64,000 bases of DNA from CAVWCW01 sp963753615 (lineage in GTDB: Bacteria > Pseudomonadota > Gammaproteobacteria > Chromatiales > Chromatiaceae), in assembly GCA_963753615.1 (NCBI GenBank), contig CAVWCW010000015.1, positions 1 to 64,000 of the forward strand, read 5' to 3'. The notes beneath the pieces were generated by a model. It saw nothing but the letters and a program-made list of their open reading frames with translations, had not been told where the DNA came from and made no database searches. Position numbers and translations under genes: made by a program. Shown here piece by piece: positions 50,011-59,163 of this stretch (position 1 is the stretch's first letter; each line of letters opens with the position of its first letter).

Positions 50011-52232
50011 TCAGTTGTCGCCCAACAGTTCGCCGGCCCGCTCGGCCAGGGTCTCGCCGCTGATGCCGTTGAAGCCCATGATCTCCGCCGGACTGGCGGT
50101 GGTTTCGCCACGCTGCCAGCCGAACAGGTCCCGGGCCGGGGCGCGGCTGCGCATCAGTACCGGCTCCAGGGCCAGGGTGCCGCCGCCGCTTACCCCGATT
50201 AGGGCGTCGCCGCCGAACAGGGCCTGGAACTGGGCATCGTCCATGAATTGGCCGTCGGCCTCGGCGGAATGCTGCCACGCGACGTCGTCGGGACGGAACA
50301 GGCGGCGCGGGTTGGCCACGCTGACGATGCGCACCCGCTGACCGGCGGCCTCCAGGCGGTCCTTGGCCTCGAACACCGGCAGCAGCACCATGTCGCCGGT
50401 GACCGCGAACACCACCAGTTGGCCGTCGCCGGCGGGGGATTCGTACAGGGTTGCCGCGCCCTGCTCGATGGCGGCGGCGGCCTGCTCCGGGCTGGTGTGC
50501 ACCGGCAGCGGCGACTTGGAGGCGACGATGCTGATGCTCTTGTTGGACTGCTTCAGCGCCCAGCCGTAGGCGGCCTGAATCATATTGGCGTCCGCCGGGT
50601 ACAGCAGGTAGACGTTGCCGTTGCGCATCTGGCCGCCGATGTAATTTTCGATCTCGGGGCGCTGGTGGGTCCAGCCGTTGCGGCCCTGCTCCAGGGCCCC
50701 GGCGGTGAACATGGAAATCACCGCCGGGGTCTTGCGCCGCAGCTCCGCCATGGCCTGGCCCACGGTCTGCACGATCGGCCAGCCGTTGATCGCGAAGCTC
50801 TCGTAGGACAGCCACAGGGAGCGGCCGCCGAACAGGGCCAGCCCGGCAGCGAAACCGGCGCAGGCGTCCTCGTTCAGGGGCTCGTAGACCTGGCCGCTCG
50901 GGGCCTGGTTATAGAGCGGATCGGCGCTCGGGTGACGGATCTTCAGGGCGTCGTTGATGGCCTTCATATTGGAGGCCTCGTTGCCGTCCGCATTGGTGAC
51001 GACGAACTCCGGGTCGCGCCTTCCGATCTCGGCGACCATCTGCGCCATGGTGGAGGCCGGCACTGCCTTGTCGCCGGGCTCGAAGGCAGTCATCGGCAGC
51101 TCGCCGATATCCCGCAGCGGGCGCTCGAACTCGGTGACCACGGTCTGGCCCGCCGGGCCGCCGCCGGCGCGCTGCATATTGGTGCGCACCAGGGCCCAGG
51201 CCTCGGGGGCCAGGGCACGCCGCTGCAGGGCGGCAGCGATGTTGTCCTTGGCCGGGTGATCGCCCGGGTACAGGTTGTGCGACTTGGCGCCGTCCGCATG
51301 CACCCCGGCGCCCTTGAGCTGCTTGACGATGAGCGCGGTGAGGGTGCCGCCCATGGCGGAGTCGGCGGCATCCTTGGCCGCTTCCAGCACGGCCCGGGTG
51401 AAGTCAGGCGCGCCTGGGGCTCGAAGCGGGTGCTGTCCACATAGGCGCCGGACTGGCCGGCGTCGTCGAAGTCCTTGGCGTCGACCAGGATCACGCGCTC
51501 GAAGTCGTGGGCGCGCCAGTAGTCGATCATTTGCTGATTACTCATCAGCGAGACCATCGAATGGTGCTCCTGGCTATAGCCATTCCACACCAGCACCGGC
51601 AGGAAGTTGGTGACCTCCGGATAGCTGGTGTGGAAGTGCTTGATCGCGGACAGGATATAGGGCTCGCCCAGGCCGCCGTCGCCGATGGTGCAGGGGAACA
51701 ACTTGTCGCGGTTGAGGTAGGCGCCGGCCATGGCGAAGTGCTGGCCCTGGCCGAGGGGCCCGGCCGGGGCCAGCAGGCCGGGGATAGCGCCCGAGAGGTG
51801 GCCCAACAGGCCGCCGCGTTCGCGGAAGCGGGCCTGCAGGTCATTCATGTCCCGTATCCCCATGGCCTCCAGCGACCCGTCCAGGAACATGGCGCTGTAG
51901 AAGCCCGGTGCGTGGTGACCGACCTCGGTGACAATATTGGTGTGGCCCAGCATCACCAGCGCAGCGTAAGCGTCCGCCGAGCTGGCGAAGCCGCCGGGGT
52001 GGCCTGACTCCTTGGAGGCGCAAAGCTGCAGGGTGGTGTAGCGCAGCGCGTCCGCCATCATTTGGGTCTGGTAGACCTCGGCGTCGCCCAGTGCCACGAT
52101 GCATTGGTCGTCGGCGCTCACCGCCGGCGCCGCGGCGAGTTCGGTAAACTCGGCGCCCGCCTGGCCGAAGTGCAGCATCCCGTTGCAGAAATCCGGATGG
52201 GCCGGAAACAGTTCTTTTGCGGCTGTGCTCAT
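50011..52232 (-). CDS. Thiamine-diphosphate enzyme, transketolase/phosphoketolase-like, one frameshift
   Basis: About 740 residues when one missing C near 51400 is bridged. The ATG at 52232 is chosen because AGGAG lies 8 bases before it. The N-terminal half has a TPP-binding IGDGGLGEPYIL and HHAPGFYSAMFL. The second half has VTNADGNEASN, VYEPLNEDACAGFAAGLAL, LSYESFAING, GRNGWTHQRPE and PADAN, an order seen in phosphoketolases and transketolases. It matches neither standard transketolase nor classical XFP well, so the exact reaction (two-carbon transfer or phosphorolytic cleavage) is open. An IclR regulator is divergently transcribed and a DUF1537 kinase follows. Confidence 0.72.
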
Positions 52233-52305
52233 AGTCATTGCTCCTGTCTGGATTCCGGCGCCGGCGTGGCCCGGTGTTGAGTTGTAAGTTAGGTGCCCGA
52301 GCAAA

Positions 52306-52519
52306 TTTTCACAATACAGCACTGTTTTCATAATGCGGAATTATCTGATTTCCGCGTAAGAGGAGAATCTATAAAGCGTTGTAATAAATGAAATTAAATG
52401 CTAATAGCCAGCGGGTGCTTCCGGCGTTTTCACAATGCGGAAAGCGTTGTAATCTTGAGGTCTCGGGTCCGAAACCTTGTATTCCGAGAAATATTTAGAT
52501 AATTTCTCACAATGTGGAA
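52306..52519. promoter_or_regulatory. Repeated operator-like sites for the divergent IclR regulator
   Basis: The AT-rich gap between the TPP enzyme and iclR holds four related words: TTTTCACAATACAGC (52306), TTTTCATAATGCGGAA (52325-52340), TTTTCACAATGCGGAA (52427-52442) and TTCTCACAATGTGGAA (52504-52519). An inverted TTTCCGC follows the second at 52349. IclR regulators often bind such TTCCGCATTNTGAAA-like repeats. AAAGCGTTGTAAT is also repeated (52374 and 52441). Confidence 0.6.
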
Positions 52520-52534
52520 TAAAGAGGTCAATCC

Positions 52535-53302
52535 ATGAAAGAACCCGCTGCTGCCAACCGCATCCAGGTCATCGACCGCGCCGCCGCCCTGCTCGACGCA
52601 ATCGCCCGTTACCCGGAGCCGGTGAGCCTGAAGATCCTCGGCGCCGAAACCGGCCTGCATGCGTCCACTACCCACCGCATTCTCGCCTCCCTGATCGACA
52701 ACCGGCTGGTGGAGAAGGACGCCGGCGGTCGTTACCGCCTGGGCTTGCGCCTACTGCAGCTCGGGGTGCGCCTGCACAGCAATATCGACCTGCGTTCGGT
52801 CGCCCTGCCGGTGATGGAGGGGCTGCGGGACCGGCTGGGGGAATCGGTCAATCTCACCATCCGCGAGGGTGACGAGGTGGTGTACCTCGAAAAGGCCACC
52901 CCCAACCGCATGATGCACGTGCAGCAGTTGGTGGGCAGTCGCGCGCCCCTGCACGTCACCGCGGTGGGCAAGCTGATGCTGGGGGCCGCCGGGCCGGAGG
53001 CGATCCGCGGCTATGCCCGGCGCACCAATCTGCCGGCCTATACCCGCAATACCATCACCACCGAGCCGCGGCTGGTGGAGGCCTGCCTGCAATCGCTGCG
53101 GCAGGGCTATGCCCTGGACGACGAAGAGGCGGAGCTCGACGTCGGCTGCATCGGAGTGCTGCTGTACGACGGAACCGGCAATGTGGCCGCCGGGCTGTCG
53201 ATATCCGCGCCCATCGAACGCCGCCGCCAGGCCTGGGTGGCGGACGTGATCGCAGCTGGGCGGAAGATCTCGGCTCAGCTGGGGTTCGTGGGGGCTGGAT
53301 GA
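52535..53302 (+). CDS. IclR-family transcriptional regulator
   Basis: The product has 255 residues. An N-terminal winged helix-turn-helix (about residues 8-65, LKILGAETGLHASTTHRILASL) is followed by the IclR effector-binding GAF-like domain (about 85-250, GSRAPLHVTAVGKLMLG and GYALDDEEAELDVGCIGVLL). The last operator-like repeat ends 15 bases before its start, consistent with autoregulation and control of the divergent TPP-enzyme gene. The ligand is likely an intermediate of that pathway. Confidence 0.92.
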   Translation: MKEPAAANRIQVIDRAAALLDAIARYPEPVSLKILGAETGLHASTTHRILASLIDNRLVEKDAGGRYRLGLRLLQLGVRLHSNIDLRSVALPVMEGLRDRLGESVNLTIREGDEVVYLEKATPNRMMHVQQLVGSRAPLHVTAVGKLMLGAAGPEAIRGYARRTNLPAYTRNTITTEPRLVEACLQSLRQGYALDDEEAELDVGCIGVLLYDGTGNVAAGLSISAPIERRRQAWVADVIAAGRKISAQLGFVGAG

Positions 53303-53928
53303 GGATTGAGGGGTAGGGACTGCGGCCGGAGTTCTGAGGCGTATCAGTCGATCGCCGTCCAGATAGACGGTAACCGAGTTCAATGTCCTACGTCAGAGAT
53401 GAGATGCCGACGCCCTCGCGTTTGAGCGTGCATCCGCGCTGCCGCGAAAGCAGAGTTCGATTACTTTTTTCCGAGGGCAGGACTCGGCCAGGAGCGGGCA
53501 TCGGAGGCGGGGAAGCCGGATGCCTGCTTGATGCTTGATGATGCCGCTGGCGGCTCGGAGTATATAGGGATGCATACGACCCATTTTGCCTGTCCAGTGG
53601 AACCCTCTCCCGCGCGGGTGATCCTCCGAGGTTATGGAGTGTTCAGGCTACCGTCGACAGCGCCCTGGCGATCGGAGCATGGCTTATTGCGAAGAACAAC
53701 GGAAAGCCGTGAACGGGAAAACCGTAGGCACGGTTTGATGAGGGAGGGCTGGCTACCGAGACTATGGCCGGACTATTGAGGCACCGCCAGACGAAAGGGG
53801 CCGATACAGATAGATTCTAGCTTCGGAATCGGGTTGCCTGCCCGCTATGCTACCCATTTTCGCCTCGATTTTCGCCCAAATATAAGGTGGAAATGGAGAT
53901 TGAACATCGATCCATAGATCGACCACGC
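53303..53928. other. Intergenic, nothing supported
   Basis: About 630 bases between iclR and the cold-shock gene. Several short frames on both strands have no ribosome site or family resemblance. No clear repeat or RNA structure was found. Confidence 0.4.
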
Positions 53929-53958
53929 AAAAAAAAGCCCCGCCGTGAGGCGGGGCTC
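53929..53958 (-). terminator. Intrinsic terminator of the cold-shock gene
   Basis: AGCCCCGCC and GGCGGGGCT form a 9-bp stem with a GTGA loop; on the minus strand a run of eight T follows. It lies 34 bases after the stop codon. Confidence 0.9.
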
Positions 53959-53991
53959 TGGTTCCAGGTGGCTAGCACCTGGCGCCCGATT

Positions 53992-54195
53992 TTACTCGGG
54001 TACGACGTTGGTAGCGCTGGGGCCCTTCTGGCCCTGCTCTACGCCGAAGGAGACGGCCTGCCCCTCAGCCAACGACTTGAAACCACTGCCCTGAATAGCG
54101 CTGTGGTGGACAAAAACGTCCTTGGAACCGTCGGAAGGGGTGATGAAGCCGAAGCCTTTGTCGTCGCTGAACCACTTAACTGTACCTGTAGTCAT
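53992..54195 (-). CDS. Cold-shock protein (CspA family)
   Basis: The product has 67 residues, a single OB-fold cold-shock domain. RNP1-type KGFGFITPSDG (about residues 13-23) and RNP2-type VFVHHSAI (about 27-34) carry the nucleic-acid-binding aromatics. It binds single-stranded RNA or DNA and melts structure. It is monocistronic, with a promoter at 54325-54353, a leader of about 120 bases and a strong terminator. The long leader is typical of cold-inducible csp genes, but the sequence does not prove cold induction. Confidence 0.95.
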   Translation of the reverse strand: MTTGTVKWFSDDKGFGFITPSDGSKDVFVHHSAIQGSGFKSLAEGQAVSFGVEQGQKGPSATNVVPE

Positions 54196-54324
54196 TTCGA
54201 TTACCTCTGATGAAATTGAACCATTGTATATGCAGACGATCGTCGGGAAATTACGGGAGGGTCTGCCACGAACCGCGGGGAGAGGAACTGCCGAAAAACC
54301 ACAAGAAAGTGCTGTAATGCGCAG

Positions 54325-54353
54325 ACTATACCGATTACCTGACTAGCTGGCAA
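54325..54353 (-). promoter_or_regulatory. Sigma-70 promoter of the cold-shock gene
   Basis: On the minus strand TTGCCA and TATAGT are separated by 17 bases. Transcription would begin near 54318, giving a leader of about 120 bases. Confidence 0.65.
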
Positions 54354-55144
54354 GGTTTTCTTCGCCCGCGAGGGGTTTGCGAGGTATTTTTCACTAGTGG
54401 AAGCCTCTCGAGCTTGGTGTTTGGTTGCGATGCGTTCGAAAAGCCAACAGTCTGATGCGACGGAGGTCCGCATACACGGCAAACCTGTCCCTGAAGGGAC
54501 TCGACGCGCATCTGATACCCAGCGCTCTCCGGTCGGATTAGGCCAGCGACCGGAGCATGCTGTTTGCGGACACTGAGCCTTTTGGTACGAAAGGCAAAAG
54601 AAACGACCTGTCCTCTCCCTCCCCCTAATTCTCAGAAGCGGCTGCGAGATGGATGGCGCGGCGCGGCAGCGCTCGGCCTAACCATCAGAATTCGCCCCAA
54701 ATCGCCTTCGGTTGCGGACCGTTTCCCGGCTCCAGAGGCGCGGATTCCGGCCGATATCGCGTCGCAGGCAGGTTGGCGGCTGGAGGATACTCGAGGGACC
54801 TCGGCAAAGGGTGTTTATGCGGTTTATATCCAGAAGGGATTTTGCGCTGGAGGGGGCGGGTGAGTTGGGCGGAATCGGTCCTGGCTCGGAGATCAATAGA
54901 GCCAATAGGGTCACCCATTGATGTGCAAGTCGGGCTCCGCGATTCGATTACGGCTCGCACCGCCCCCGGTTATCTTGCTGCCGACAGGTCGCAGATAGGG
55001 CACCCCGGGGCTATCCTTATTCGTGGCAGAGGCTGCGCGATAGGGTTTAGCGACCGCTGTTCGCATGTCTTAGTGTAGTGCGGAGGGAAGCACAGATCTC
55101 AGCCTGCTCTAAGAAAAAACAACCACTGATGGACAGGCTGAAGC
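54354..55144. other. Intergenic before the TIR-FGE gene
   Basis: About 790 bases without a supported gene. Overlapping short frames between 54564 and 55078 have unlikely composition and no family resemblance. No promoter with good spacing was identified for the TIR gene. Confidence 0.4.
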
Positions 55145-56748
55145 ATGGCGGACATCTTCATCAGCTACTCGCAAAAGGATCGCGACTGGGTCAAGCGACT
55201 GGTCGATACATTGATCGCCGAGGGATGGGAGGTCTGGTGGGACCTTGAGATCCGCGCCGGCGAGTCCTTCGACCGGGCCATCGAGAGGACCTTGGATCAG
55301 GTCCGGTGCGTCGTTGCGGTCTGGTCGGTGCATGCGAGGGACTCCGATTGGGTCAGGGCCGAGGCGGGTTGGGCGAAGAAGAAGGCCAAGCTTGTATCGG
55401 TGCGTATCCAGGATGAGCTAGATCTCCCAATCGAGTTTTTCCATGTTCATACGGAGAACCTTGCCGGCTGGGACGGCTCTAGAGAATCCCCCGCTTTAGT
55501 AAAAGTGCTCGCAGACATCCAGGCGATCGCGGGGCAAGCGCAGGCCTCGGAGTCGAGACCGATCGCGGCGGAAACCGCCGAGCCGCATCCCGAGTGCGAG
55601 CACGAGGCGGCGCGGGCGCAGGAGAAAGCGCCTGAGCGGGAGGTTGCACCCCCTTCGAGACCAACTTCGGCGCACGCGCTCAAGACAGAGCCCGCCACCC
55701 AGCCTGGGTCGATATTCACCCGATCCGGGCCGGCACCAGGGGGTGGGCGGCGGGTCGTAACCTTGGGCCTCGCGACGCTCGCCGTGGCGGCGATAGGCGG
55801 CGGGGTTCTCTTTCTCGGCGGTGAGGAGAAGCCGCAGACCGGCGGAGACCCTACCGAGCCGGCCCGAGAGAGCCCTTCTCTCGCCGACAAAGCAGCCGTT
55901 CCAACCAAGGTGGCCGCCAAGCGCGCCGAAAAGGGGGCGGGTCCAGCCGCGCACGCGCCTGATCCCGGTGATGGACCAGGTCCACCGGGGGCCGACCAAG
56001 CGCTCGGAGCTTCCGCACCATTGACAGTCTTCCGCGACAGGCTGAGCGACGGTTCGGAGGGACCCGAGATGGTCGTGATCCCCGCGGGGCAATTCCGGAT
56101 GGGCTGCTTACGCGATTGCGAGAAGGGCCCGGACGAGTTGCCCGTCCATACCGTCAAGTTCGAGAAATCCTTCGCGATCGGCAAGTACGAGGTCACCCGT
56201 GCAGAGTACGGCCGGTACGTAGAGGCAACGGGAGCGCACATGCCAGATGACGGCGGTTGGTCCGGCACCCGCCGCCCGGTGATCAACGTCTCCTGGGACC
56301 AAGCAGCAGCCTATGCTGAATGGCTTTCGGCGCAGACTGGCAAGCGCTACCGCCTGCCGACAGAGGCGGAGTGGGAGTACTCGGTCCGCGCGGGAACCGA
56401 TACCCCCTGGTCGTTCGGCGAAGAGAGCGGAGAGATCAATCGGTACGCCTGGTACCAGGGCAACGCGGGGAAGAGAACCCGCTCGGTAGGATCGAAAGAG
56501 GCCAATCCTGGGGACTGCATGACGTTCACGGCAATGTCGCGGAGTGGGTCCAGGACTGCTGGACTGACTCTTACGAGGGGGCTCCGGAGGATGGGACGGC
56601 CCGAGAGGGCAGCGACTGCTCCAAACGTGTGATCCGGGGTGGCTCTTGGAACTACGCACCCTTGGCCCTGCGCTCGGCGGACCGCATCAAGTATCTCGCC
56701 AACTACCAGCTGGACTTTCTCGGTTTTCGTCTCGCCAGGGACCTATGA
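55145..56748 (+). CDS. TIR domain - membrane segment - FGE-sulfatase domain protein, one frameshift
   Basis: About 534 residues when one missing base near 56506 is bridged (SKEANP then WGLHDVHGNVAEWVQDCW). The TIR domain (1-135) opens ADIFISYSQKDRDWV and has DWVRAE, whose W69/E73 spacing fits the catalytic Glu of NAD+-cleaving TIRs. A Pro/Ala/Glu linker leads to one membrane segment (LGLATLAVAAIGGGVLFLG, about 205-225), another linker, then an FGE-sulfatase (SUMF1-like) domain from MVVIPAGQFRMG to VIRGGSWNYAP and LGFRLARDL. The topology predicts TIR inside and FGE domain outside. The next gene follows after 46 bases and encodes an exported repeat protein. Confidence 0.82.
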
Positions 56749-56794
56749 GCTTCTTTATCGAGAACAAGGTCGCCATCAACAAAGGGAGATTAGG

Positions 56795-57994
56795 ATGAAC
56801 CATCGCTTTCACAGACACCTGAGCACCTATGGTATCCGGCTGCTGGCCTTGGGAGTGCTCTTGCTGTCGCAGTTGGCCCATGTCGGGTCCGCTGCCGTAG
56901 CAACGGAGCCAGAGTTCGCGACGAGCCGAGAGGTTATCAAGATTCAGCGTCCCGCGGTCGGCAAGCTGGACTTCAAGAACCTGGTCGGTCGTGTCCACAT
57001 AATCGACACCGAGACGGGCGAGGTGAGGGCCAATTTCTGCAACGGCTGTGGCAGCAACACCCAGGTGCCCGCCGGAACCTACAACCTGAAGTTCAAAAAC
57101 TTCACCGTCCGAGGCGTCGAAGTGGGGCCCGGCGAAACGCGTGTTTTTGACCTCAACACCGTCGCCGGCAGGATGGACTTCAAGAACCTCGTTGGTCGTG
57201 TCCACATAATCGACACCGAGACGGGCGAGGAGAGGGCCAATTTCTGCAACGGCTGTGGCAGCAACACCCAGGTGCCCGCCGGAACCTACAAGCTGAAGTT
57301 CCCAAACTTTGCCATCGAGGACGGCGTGGAGGTGGGGCTGGGTGAAACGCGAGTCTTCGACGTCAGCACGGTCGCCGGCAGGATGGACTTCAAGAACCTC
57401 GTTGGTCGTGTCCACATAATCGACACCGAGACGGGCGAGGAGAGGGCCAATTTCTGCAACGGCTGTGGCAGCAACACCCAGGTGCCCGCCGGAACCTACA
57501 AGCTGAAGTTCCCAAACTTTGCCATCGAGGACGGCGTGGAGGTGGGGCTGGGTGAAACGCGAGTCTTCGACGTCAGCACGGTCGCCGGCAGGATGGACTT
57601 CAAGAACCTCGTTGGTCGTGTCCACATAATCGACACCGAGACGGGCGAGGAGAGGGCCAGTTTTTGCAACGGCTGTGGCAGCAACACCCAGGTGCCCGCC
57701 GGAACCTACAAGCTGAAGTTCCCAAACTTCGCCATCGAGGACGGCGTGGAGGTGGGGTTGGGTGAAACGCGAGTCTTCGACGTCAACAAAGTCGCGGGTG
57801 CGTTGGAGTTCAAGAGCCACGAAGCTGGCCGGGTTTACATAATCGACCAAGAGACGGGAGAGGAAAGGGCCAATTATTGCAAGGGATGCGGCAGTAACAC
57901 GCAGGTACCCGCCGGCACCTATCGGTTGAAGTTTCCGAACTTCACGGTGGAGGACATAATGATTGAGGCCGGACAGACTGTGGTCATCGAGTAG
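56795..57994 (+). CDS. Exported protein of five near-identical 70-residue repeats
   Basis: The product has 399 residues. AAAGGGAG lies 8 bases before the ATG. A signal peptide (about residues 14-34) is followed by five repeats of about 70 residues with the pattern VGRVHIIDTETGEERANF, CNGCGSNTQVPAGTY, KLKFPNF, VEVGLGETRVFD. Each carries one C-x2-C pair. The fold is probably a small beta sandwich like PEGA-type domains (PAGTY and GETRV turns). There is no lipobox and no anchor, so it should be soluble in the periplasm or secreted. It probably shares an operon with the TIR-FGE gene. No function is known. Confidence 0.78.
   Translation: MNHRFHRHLSTYGIRLLALGVLLLSQLAHVGSAAVATEPEFATSREVIKIQRPAVGKLDFKNLVGRVHIIDTETGEVRANFCNGCGSNTQVPAGTYNLKFKNFTVRGVEVGPGETRVFDLNTVAGRMDFKNLVGRVHIIDTETGEERANFCNGCGSNTQVPAGTYKLKFPNFAIEDGVEVGLGETRVFDVSTVAGRMDFKNLVGRVHIIDTETGEERANFCNGCGSNTQVPAGTYKLKFPNFAIEDGVEVGLGETRVFDVSTVAGRMDFKNLVGRVHIIDTETGEERASFCNGCGSNTQVPAGTYKLKFPNFAIEDGVEVGLGETRVFDVNKVAGALEFKSHEAGRVYIIDQETGEERANYCKGCGSNTQVPAGTYRLKFPNFTVEDIMIEAGQTVVIE
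56955..57850 (+). repeat. Tandem 210-bp coding repeats
   Basis: Units begin near 56955, 57169, 57379, 57589 and 57796. The second and third appear identical over all 210 bases; the fourth differs by a few bases. Units one and five are more diverged. This indicates recent unequal recombination or slippage. Confidence 0.85.
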
Positions 57995-58251
57995 TCGTCC
58001 GCCCTTCACCAAGATAGGAAATATAACTGCTTCTGGCCGATCATAGCACCTCGATCACCGTCATCAAGCACCGGAAACGGGCAGTACTTTTCGACTAGAT
58101 CGCTAATGCCCGAGTCCAGCCCCTAACCAGGGAGAGTTGGAGCGGCCGCTTCGCGGCGTTGCCGACCCTCGGCTCCAAACATCTGGATGTCCGCATTGGG
58201 CCTGATCCAGTCACCCAATAGCCCGACCGCGAGCATCTGCCAGACAAAAGC

Positions 58252-58283
58252 AAAGGGCCGGCAGATTGCTCTGCCGGCCCTTT
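58252..58283. terminator. Bidirectional intrinsic terminator
   Basis: AAAGGGCCGGCAGA and TCTGCCGGCCCTTT form a perfect 14-bp stem with a TTGC loop. It serves the sulfur globule gene on the minus strand (followed there by TTTGCTTTTG) and could also end transcripts from the repeat-protein gene. The rest of 57995-58320 holds nothing else of note. Confidence 0.85.
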
Positions 58284-58320
58284 GTTCACGTCCGTGTGTT
58301 GGGGGAGACTAGCTCACTTC

Positions 58321-58641
58321 TTACTTGGCGGCCGGAGCGACCGGGGCAGCCGGAGCGACCGGGGCGCCGTAAGGCATGCCGTAGCCGTAAGGAGCGCCAT
58401 AGCCGTAAGGGGCGCCGTAGCCATAAGGGCCGTAGTAGCTGTTGTAACGGTTGTAGCCGCGACCGTGTCCGCCGCCGCTCATGGACATGTTGAAGTCACC
58501 GTAGCCGTCGCCCATGAAGTCGTTCATCCAGTTGTTGGAACCGGGGTAACCGCCCCAAGGACCACCGCCCCAGAAGGCAGAGGCGGAAGCGGAAGCGGCG
58601 ATAAGGGCGGTAGCGGCGGCGATTTTGATGATCTTGGACAT
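58321..58641 (-). CDS. Sulfur globule protein-like, Gly/Tyr/Pro-rich secreted protein
   Basis: The product has 106 residues. The signal peptide (MSKIIKIAAATALIAASASASA) ends before FWGGGPWGG. The mature protein is built of Gly, Tyr, Pro, Asn and Met, with repeated YGAPYGY units and an Ala/Pro tail. This composition and length match the envelope proteins (SgpA-C) that coat intracellular sulfur globules of purple sulfur bacteria. GAGGAGA precedes the ATG. It is monocistronic with a strong promoter and terminator, as expected for an abundant structural protein. The identification is by composition, so other Gly/Tyr-rich secreted proteins are not excluded. Confidence 0.75.
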   Translation of the reverse strand: MSKIIKIAAATALIAASASASAFWGGGPWGGYPGSNNWMNDFMGDGYGDFNMSMSGGGHGRGYNRYNSYYGPYGYGAPYGYGAPYGYGMPYGAPVAPAAPVAPAAK

Positions 58642-58731
58642 GTAAGTATCTCCTCGAGACGATGTTCGAATTTTGTGTTTATCGATACAGTCGGCAGCTG
58701 GTGTTTCGGTGCTTGCCTTCGATGGGGAAGA

Positions 58732-58760
58732 AGTATATTAGTGTTTTCTGTATTAGTCAA
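58732..58760 (-). promoter_or_regulatory. Strong sigma-70 promoter of the sulfur globule-like gene
   Basis: On the minus strand TTGACT and TATACT are separated by exactly 17 bases, one mismatch each from consensus. They lie about 90 bases before the start codon in an AT-rich patch. Confidence 0.8.
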
Positions 58761-59163
58761 CGCTTAATTTCCCCCGCTTTGTCGATGCCGGGAGAAGTTC
58801 CACCCACTCGAAACCAGCGGTCCACCCAGGCGGTAGCGGGAGATCCCGCTACCGAGGCAGATGCATAGAATGCCGACACCAGGTGAAAACGGCGCTGCTG
58901 GGCCCGCTAGGTCTTAACCCACCTGGAGATAGCCCGACCTCCAGCGTCCTTCGGGGCTTTGCTGTCCTTGAGGACGTAGAGCATCAGGCGCCGGTTTGAA
59001 CCGGCAGCGGGACTCCGCGCGGTGTTTGCCGAAGTCCGCTTACACGTTCCGTTCGGTCGTTCGGCGCTAACCGGTATCGGGTGTCGGCCGCTTCCGAATG
59101 AACGATTGAGACTACCGATTTACCTTACCTACAACGGAGACCCGGGGGCCGAGCCAAGCGCGG
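58761..59163. other. Intergenic, nothing supported
   Basis: About 400 bases between the sulfur globule-like gene promoter and the protease gene. No frame with a start signal, and no convincing repeat or RNA structure was found. Confidence 0.4.

Noticed and set aside
54564..55078. Overlapping short frames before the TIR gene
   Set aside because: No ribosome site, no family resemblance and competing frames on both strands.
56600..56748. Diversity-generating retroelement variable region in the FGE domain
   Set aside because: FGE-type folds are frequent DGR targets, but no reverse transcriptase or template repeat was seen nearby and the C-terminal sequence looks like an ordinary family member.
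56955..57850. CRISPR array
   Set aside because: The 210-bp repeats are in-frame coding units of a secreted protein, far too long for CRISPR repeats and without spacers.
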